From: Lentinula raphanica
Lineage: Eukaryota; Basidiomycota; Agaricomycetes; Agaricales; Omphalotaceae
Direction: 5' to 3'
Assembly (NCBI GenBank): GCA_027919835.1
Contig: JANVFP010000018.1
Coordinates: forward strand, 930,001 to 994,000
Length of the DNA: 64,000 nt
Shown: positions 58,550 to 64,000 of the stretch, piece by piece
Layout of the letters: every line of letters starts with the position of its first letter
Position numbering within the stretch: the first letter of the stretch is position 1
Translations under genes and position numbers: made by a program
The notes under the pieces: model-generated
The model's database searches: none
The model's input: the letters and a program-made list of their open reading frames with translations, nothing else
What the model was told of the DNA's origin: nothing

Positions 58550-58613
58550 TCGATTCAACTGGGTATTCAGAACTTCAGTGGGAAAGCAGAGAAAATGACT
58601 ATCAAGAGCCTAC
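58550..58613 (-). other. 5'-leader intron B, cassette 4
   Basis: On the minus strand, GCTGGTCCG/GTAGGC ... ACCCAG/TTGAATCGACAA. Mirror of the plus-arm leader introns. A second copy (GCTGGTCCG/GTGAGC ... ATACAG/TTGAACCAAC) lies at about 58751-58801. Confidence 0.55.
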
Positions 58614-58893
58614 CGGTCCAGCGTTGAAGCAAAACAAGAGAAAAAAAGCAAAGTAGTCGCCGTACGACGTAAGATGACACGGGCTGAAGGGAGCGTCGAG
58701 GGATGTTGCCAATAGCTCGAGTTAGAACGACTTATTGTTGGTTCAACTGTATAATCGAACCTTAGTGAGGAAAGGAAGGAAGGTGACTACTGAGTGCTCA
58801 CCGGACCAGCGTTGAAGCAAGACAAGGCGAGAAAAGCAGAGGTGGTGGATGAGTGAAAAGATATGGAATGCGTCAGTTCATTTGCCGGGCCTA

Positions 58894-58902
58894 CTATTTA
58901 TC
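58894..58902 (-). promoter_or_regulatory. conserved TATA-like core, cassette 4
   Basis: CTATTTATC on the plus strand, i.e. GATAAATAG on the minus strand within CTTTGCGAGATAAATAG, 471 bp before ATG 58423. Confidence 0.6.
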
Positions 58903-59357
58903 TCGCAAAGTTGGCGGAGTTGCATCAATCAGCCACACTGCCCCTTTGATATCAAGCAAGAAACCTACCCTTTCAGACCCTTTCTCGAGGTGGTTTGCTT
59001 CGGTGTTCTTCATTCGTCAAGCCTTGAGTATGAAAACATTGTTGAGGTTATAAGCTCTGAACGGTCATCAAGCAGTATTGAAGGATATCCCAACCCTTGC
59101 CTCTTGCCCTCATGCTCTCCCATGACTTGCGTAAATTGACCATCCGATGGCCCGTTGGTTGACAATACATAGAATCTAGTAGACCAATGTGTGAACACTG
59201 AGAGTGTCGACTTGGGATCAAGGACGTCCAGATCTGAAGAGGCAAACAAAATAAGCCACACGACGCTCAACACGCAGCATCCTAATAGAAAGTGGAGCAA
59301 CTTGGTCCACCAGTCGAGGTGGAGGTTGACGTTGATGAATGAGAACAATGCAGGACT

Positions 59358-59384
59358 TCAAGCTTCGGCGCTTCTTGGGCGCTT
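59358..59384 (-). repeat. cassette-boundary repeat (4 of 5)
   Basis: Inverted copy: AGCTTCGGCGCTTCTTGGGC plus GCTT. Confidence 0.75.
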
Positions 59385-59519
59385 AGATTCATTGTTCGAG
59401 ACACACTTCCGAAGACGGTGACTTCCTCAGACCTCAGTGCAGATTGACTCGGAGAGCTCGCAACTACATGCAGCTTTGAAATCGAGCCCGCATGGGCATA
59501 TATACTGGGATCTAACATG

Positions 59520-59800
59520 TAAAAACATATGTGCATAATTTTGGATAATCGTAAGAATGTCGTGCAAACCTCAACTCCACTTAGGTCTAGCGTCCGGATG
59601 GGACGTTTAACCTTCGCGTAGCATTGGCTTTGTAGATGAGAAGAGAAAAGGGAAACGGGGGCATAGAAATAGTTCAAGTCTAATGGAAAAAGGCATAATA
59701 TTTGAATAATCGTCGCAAGAAAGGAGTCGTTCAAACCTCAACTTCGCTTAGGTCGGGCGTCGTCCAACCTTCGCGTAGCATTGGCTCTGTAGATGAGAAG
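59520..59800. repeat. 3'-flank repeats, cassette 5
   Basis: Two copies of the family 3' unit: GATAATCGTAAGAATGTCG..., CTAGCGTCCGGATGGGACG, CTTCGCGTAGCATTGGC; the second ends near 59800. Confidence 0.75.
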
Positions 59801-60051
59801 AGGAATGAGAGGGGATTCAATTGAGTATGATGAAATGGTGCAAGAGAAGGAAAAGTATACTGCCAGCCTATAGCTTTTTGGATGAGAAGAGTTCTAGAGA
59901 GGGAAGAAGGGTCCTGATTGGTATGTTCGACGCGTGGCATAGTCGACACCACCGCAACATCCTATTTGGTCTGCTTGACAAGGTTCCCTACGGGGATCTA
60001 TGTCGCACAATCCAAACGGTTGTTGATGGAGACAAGGACGTGAGCCAGGGC

Positions 60052-61452
60052 CTAGTGAGGTTCCTTTAGACTGTCCAAGAGAGTTGATATCTCTTCTCGC
60101 ACTTCTTCAAAAGTTTTCGATTCCGGCCACCGCAGTGCGTCTTTTGATTTATAATGGTCCACTAAAGCAAGGATGAAAGACTTTCCATCGTTGAATTTCT
60201 CGGTGTTGGATTCACCCCACTCCTTGATACCATCTGCGAAACGCTGGAGGATTGAAGTTTTCCAGAGTCGATTCTTCGTTGCCGTTAGCCCCACGTCCAA
60301 CTTTTTGTAATATCTCCGATCAATCCGGGACTGGCCACCAGCGTTCTTCAAGAGTTGAGGCGGGGTGTAAGTGAAGTGACCCTCGGAATCGTAGTAAGGG
60401 CAGAGATGATTGGAGAAGCACAGGAGATTCTGTGCGTCGAGCCGTTCTTTCTGGTCTGTGCCAAGTAAAGGCACGTGTTTCTTATTGCTAACATTGAACA
60501 AGCCAATCCAGAAGGGAATCTGAACAATGGGGGCCTTCTTGGGCTTGTTCTCTGATTCCTCGGGCAAACGATTCTCGTCCGTGCCACGGTCGTTGTTGCT
60601 GGCGGGGAAGGGTACCGGGGGGTTTTGGCTCGGAGAGGTTTCAGTGCGCTGTTTTCTTTTCGAACCTCTTCGACGATCGTATTCGGCTTGTTCACGTCGG
60701 TGCGCCCGACTTTGCTGGAGCATGATGAATCCCCCGTCCGTGGCATCTGCCTTCAGGGTGACCAAGAGATTTGCTGTTTGGGCGTACACTTCCTTGAAAG
60801 TCTTTGATACCTCCTTTGACCTTCTACCAAGTGCTCCTTGGGAATAGATAAGGCTCAATGCAGCAAGGGCAAAAGGCGTCCCGCCTTGAGCGAAATTTGT
60901 AGATTCTTTCCCCAACCCATACTCTTCAAGTTCCTTCAAGTTCATGAGACCGTTTTTCACAAGACGAGACTCGCTGTTTTGCAATCTAGACGGCAATACT
61001 CCCACATCCAACTCTTCGTAATAGGCTGAATCAAGGTTCCGACGAGTAAAAGCTCGTGATGAGAGTTGGTTTCGTGATACGGGTTCAGTTGGTTCTGGGT
61101 CAAAGAGTTTGGGCGGGATGTTAACGACCCTTTCCTCGGATCCCGATTTTTGGAGATGAAGGCATACAGTAGTGGAAATGCACAGAGCATAGTCTGCTTT
61201 GAGCCGTTGGTCCCGGTCTGCTTCCAAGGGCACCCAAGACTCCTTGATAGGATCAAAAAGTCCAATCCGAATTGTAAGAGTAGGGACTCCCACTGGCAAA
61301 TCCTCAGCAGCATCGGCAGAAGGCAGGACATCATCAGGAGCTGGAACATCGGCAGGAGGTTGGACATTGGCCGGTAGAGGACTGGCAACAACAAAAGCCA
61401 CGCCCAGAAGAGTGACAGCAATGGAGAAAGCATATATGATTGGAGAGCGCAT
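60052..61452 (-). CDS. secreted family member 5, two-domain form
   Basis: 466 residues, single exon, start MRSPIIYAFSIAVTLLGVAF, signal peptide ending before PLPANV. A Pro/Asp-rich spacer precedes two family domains. First: IRIGLFDPIKESWVPLEAD, ALCISTTVCLHL, YYEELDVGVLPSRL, TPFALAALSLIYSQGALG, LLVTLKADATDGGF. Second: PFWIGLFNVSNKKHVPL, LLCFSNHLCPYYDSEG, YYKKLDVGLTATKNRL, KSFILALVDHYKSKDALR, STLLDSLKEPH. The linker is rich in Arg/Lys then Pro/Ser/Asn. Closest in plan to member 4. Leader-intron modules lie near 61575-61640 and 61720-61771. Function unknown. Confidence 0.8.
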   Translation of the reverse strand: MRSPIIYAFSIAVTLLGVAFVVASPLPANVQPPADVPAPDDVLPSADAAEDLPVGVPTLTIRIGLFDPIKESWVPLEADRDQRLKADYALCISTTVCLHLQKSGSEERVVNIPPKLFDPEPTEPVSRNQLSSRAFTRRNLDSAYYEELDVGVLPSRLQNSESRLVKNGLMNLKELEEYGLGKESTNFAQGGTPFALAALSLIYSQGALGRRSKEVSKTFKEVYAQTANLLVTLKADATDGGFIMLQQSRAHRREQAEYDRRRGSKRKQRTETSPSQNPPVPFPASNNDRGTDENRLPEESENKPKKAPIVQIPFWIGLFNVSNKKHVPLLGTDQKERLDAQNLLCFSNHLCPYYDSEGHFTYTPPQLLKNAGGQSRIDRRYYKKLDVGLTATKNRLWKTSILQRFADGIKEWGESNTEKFNDGKSFILALVDHYKSKDALRWPESKTFEEVREEISTLLDSLKEPH

Positions 61453-62270
61453 TCGGGGAGATATGATGGAGAAAGTTCCGCAGTGACGATGCGAAACCTG
61501 TTCGGGGTAGATGGTAGATGGTGACGGATCAAGGGATCAGGAAAGACAAGTTGGAGTGTTGAAAGCACGAGTTTCGACTGTACATATACTCAAAACTTCA
61601 GTGAGGATGTTAAAGAGAAAGACTATCAAGTGCTTACCGAACCAGCGTTGAAGAAAGACAGCGACTCGCGAGGAGGTCGTTGGGTAAGACGGGCTGAGGG
61701 AAGAGTTGCCTGTTCAACTGTATACAAAACTTCAATGAAAAAGTGAAGGGAGAAGAGCATCGAGTGCTTACCGGTCCAGCGTTGGAGCAAGCAAAGGTTG
61801 TGGGTGAGTGATAGAATGCGTTGGTTCAATTTCTCACTCTGTTGATATCACAGAATTGATCCATCACACCGCCTTCGATAACGATCTGTTCCAGACCGTC
61901 CTTGGAGTGTTTTTCTCTTCTATTCGTCTCCAGACTCCGATGTTGCTGCAGTGATGAGCTATAGACAATCATGAAGCAGCCCATGGGGTATTGACTGATT
62001 CTGAAGAATATCCCCAACCGTGCTTTGCCTCTTCTTCCGCCGGGTTTCTCGCGAGTCGCACAAGGTCGCACTGCCCTCAGCCTGGCATAACTCCCTCAAC
62101 CATTCGGCGGCAATAGCCCATGATAGATAATTGTCAATCCAAGAGTCCAAGAAGCTCCAAGACGCAAATGAGAGACCCAAATCTTCGGACACACATGGCG
62201 TTGGTATCCCAGAATCCCAATGAGAAGCAAGTTGGTCGAGGTGGAGGTTGATGAAAGAGAGACCAAGCTC

Positions 62271-62294
62271 AAGCTTCAGCGCTTCTTGGGCGCT
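62271..62294 (-). repeat. cassette-boundary repeat (5 of 5)
   Basis: Inverted copy: AGCTTCAGCGCTTCTTGGGC plus GCTA, directly followed by another AGCGCT. Confidence 0.75.
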
Positions 62295-62339
62295 AGCGCT
62301 CATTTCTCTGCCAACTACTGTTATGGCCTCAGGAGTCGA

Positions 62340-62740
62340 GCTCGTAAAAGACATACATCTCTCTTTGTAGATGAGAATGAAAAAGAAAGGCGAGCATAAA
62401 CATAGTCCAAGTCTAATAGGAAAAGGCATGATTTTTTGGATAATCGTCGCAAGAAAGTTTTTATAACCTCAACTCCAGTCTCCAATCAGGTCTAGCATCG
62501 CGATACGGACATTCGACCTTCGCCTGACCTTCGCGTAAGTAGTGCCTCTGTAAGTGAGAAGAGAAAAGGAGAAAGCGGACATAAACATAGTGCAAGTCTA
62601 ATAGAAAAAGGCATAATTCATGGATAATCGTCGTTGAAAAATATCGTTCGAACCTAAATTCCGCTAAGGTCTGGCGTTGGGATACGGACGTTCGACCTTC
62701 GCGTACCATTGGTTCTGTATATGAGAAGAGAATGAATTGA
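62340..62740. repeat. 3'-flank repeats, cassette 6
   Basis: Two to three copies of the family 3' unit, with GATAATCGTCG, CTAGCATCGCGATACGGACA, CTTCGCGTAAGTAGTGCC and GTCTGGCGTTGGGATACGGA. Confidence 0.72.
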
Positions 62741-62849
62741 CGGGGAAAAGTATACTGTCAGCCTGTGGCTTTTTAGAACAACGATAGTACAAAAATTCCT
62801 GATTGATACGGTCAACATGTAGGAGCGTAGTCGACACAATCAAAACGTA

Positions 62850-63914
62850 CTATTGTTTCTCTTTATGATTCCCGCTGTATTCGGAGGGTTGATGGGAAGA
62901 GGTACTGGCGGGATAGAACCCAGGGAATCCTTCATGACTCGGAGGGTTCTGGTGCCCGCTGGATGGGTCAAAGGGTTGAAGGGGATAGAAGGTACCGGCG
63001 GGGGGATGGTACCCAGGTTCTCCATTGAGGTTCTGGTGCCCGCTGAACGAAGTGAAGGGTTGAGGGGGATTGGAAGTACCAGCGGGAACATAGTACGAGT
63101 CGCCATGGAAGGAAGGTTCACCGGCCGGCTTGCTTGCAAGTTGCCGCAAGGGTTGCGAGTACTTCTTCCTACTCTCCTGTGGTTTCGACTTGCGCCTACT
63201 CTCCTGTGGTTTCGACTTGTACCTACGTTCACCGTCAAGCCTCTCGACCTCCTCGGTCACGGAAGTAGCCTTGAGAGCGTGCAGAAGAGCTGATACCTCG
63301 GTACACGCTGTCTCGATATCCTTCTCCAGCCAGAGTGCACCATCCGAATCAAGGAACACCAGCGCAGCATGGATCATGGACTCCTCGCTATCGAAGGCCA
63401 CGGACTCCGAGAACCATTTCTTGAGTTTCTCAGCAAAACTCCTGCGGGTTGACTCATCCGACAATCGACTCTTAAAGACTTTGACAGAGTGCAACTTGTA
63501 GTAGAAGCGCCGGTCAACGGTTCTTCGTGGCGCTCGCGGTGCTCGCGGTACTATTCGAGACGGTGTTGCTGTTTCCCCTTTAAACTGAGGCGTAGTTACA
63601 ACAAGGGTTCCCTTGGAATCTGGGTCTGAACTTTTGAGAACACGATAGATGCAGAGACTGTTGCCAAAGCACGCAGCGTAGTGTGCTTGTCTCCGTGTTT
63701 CCATATCTGCATCGAACGGCTCCCAATGCTCCTCAGGCTTTTCATGAATTAGTCCACACCAAATCGGGGTAACGGCCCTCGTCGTAGTACCCTGATCGGT
63801 CCGTGCCGTTGAGACAGGCTGAACTTCATCGATCGGCAAGGGAATCGCAACAACTGGACTTGCACCCAGAAGAGCGACAGCGACAGAGACGGTGTATATG
63901 ATCTGAGAGCGCAT
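62850..63914 (-). CDS. secreted family member 6
   Basis: 354 residues, single exon, start MRSQIIYTVSVAVALLGASP, cleavage before IPLPID. One family domain: TPIWCGLIHEKPEEHWEPFD, AACFGNSLCIYRV (Cys pair), FYYKLHSVKVFKSRL, SMIHAALVFLDSDGALW, ALLHALKATSVTEEV. Then a basic run with two KPQESRxK copies and a Pro/Gly/Ser-rich tail with repeated PAGTxxPxQPF and SGHQN. The leader lies beyond the right edge of the window. Function unknown. Confidence 0.78.
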   Translation of the reverse strand: MRSQIIYTVSVAVALLGASPVVAIPLPIDEVQPVSTARTDQGTTTRAVTPIWCGLIHEKPEEHWEPFDADMETRRQAHYAACFGNSLCIYRVLKSSDPDSKGTLVVTTPQFKGETATPSRIVPRAPRAPRRTVDRRFYYKLHSVKVFKSRLSDESTRRSFAEKLKKWFSESVAFDSEESMIHAALVFLDSDGALWLEKDIETACTEVSALLHALKATSVTEEVERLDGERRYKSKPQESRRKSKPQESRKKYSQPLRQLASKPAGEPSFHGDSYYVPAGTSNPPQPFTSFSGHQNLNGEPGYHPPAGTFYPLQPFDPSSGHQNPPSHEGFPGFYPASTSSHQPSEYSGNHKEKQ

Positions 63915-64000
63915 TTGGAGTGATATGGTGCAGAAAGAGGCACTGATGGTGACGGATGAAAGACGTCGGGTAAAATAGGTTGTGGAGAGAGTTGGAGGAT

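Overview
The window looks like nuclear DNA of an agaricomycete (mushroom-forming basidiomycete). Genes are split by many short introns, mostly about 48-95 nt. Several protein types are typical of that group: a secreted DyP peroxidase, a fungal kinase-like family, a TET/JBP-type dioxygenase and a tRNA gene with an intron. There are no operons, Shine-Dalgarno sites or CRISPR arrays.

Left flank (1-11.4 kb): the 3' part of a large Ubp2-like ubiquitin protease (+), a convergent kinase-like gene (-), about 1.8 kb with no recognisable gene, an internally deleted pseudogene copy of that kinase (+), and a decayed tRNA-Gly copy.

Transposon (11,996-25,768): a small secreted double-psi beta-barrel (RlpA/barwin-like) gene begins at 11,512, is interrupted after codon position 2 of a Val codon, and resumes at 25,778. 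The 13,773 bp between the two halves has 26-bp terminal inverted repeats (18 bp of them perfect) and is flanked by a 9-bp duplication, GAAGAAAGT. Removing the element and one copy of the duplication gives a 402-nt, in-frame coding sequence with normal introns. The element carries four multi-exon genes in two convergent pairs: a zinc-finger/acidic-repeat protein (A, +), a TET/JBP-like 2-oxoglutarate/Fe(II) dioxygenase (B, -), a protein with a histone-H3-tail-like N-terminus and a PHD-like finger (C, +), and a probable MULE-like DDE transposase (D, -). Between the pairs lie about 3.5 kb of repeats: a 128-bp tandem array with hairpins, a telomere-like palindrome and minisatellites. I propose a chromatin-targeted, DNA-modification-carrying transposon as the exciting system here.

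Middle (26-33 kb): a truncated MFS transporter remnant, an intact tRNA-Gly(UCC), an SGNH hydrolase, and two quinone-oxidoreductase paralogues, one with a mitochondrial-type leader.

Right half (33-64 kb): six copies of an unrecognised secreted protein family lie in two arms of about 2.5-3 kb cassettes, three on + (33-40.6 kb) and three on - (56.4-64 kb), both transcribed toward the centre. Cassettes share a core promoter, tandem 5'-leader introns and 3' repeats; two members contain the domain twice. Between the arms are a conserved fungal gene, a divergent pair of SGNH hydrolases, a DyP peroxidase with two 4-nt microexons, and a divergent pair of UDP-glucose 4-epimerases. In both divergent pairs the plus-strand copy has a GC-AG intron where its partner has GT-AG.
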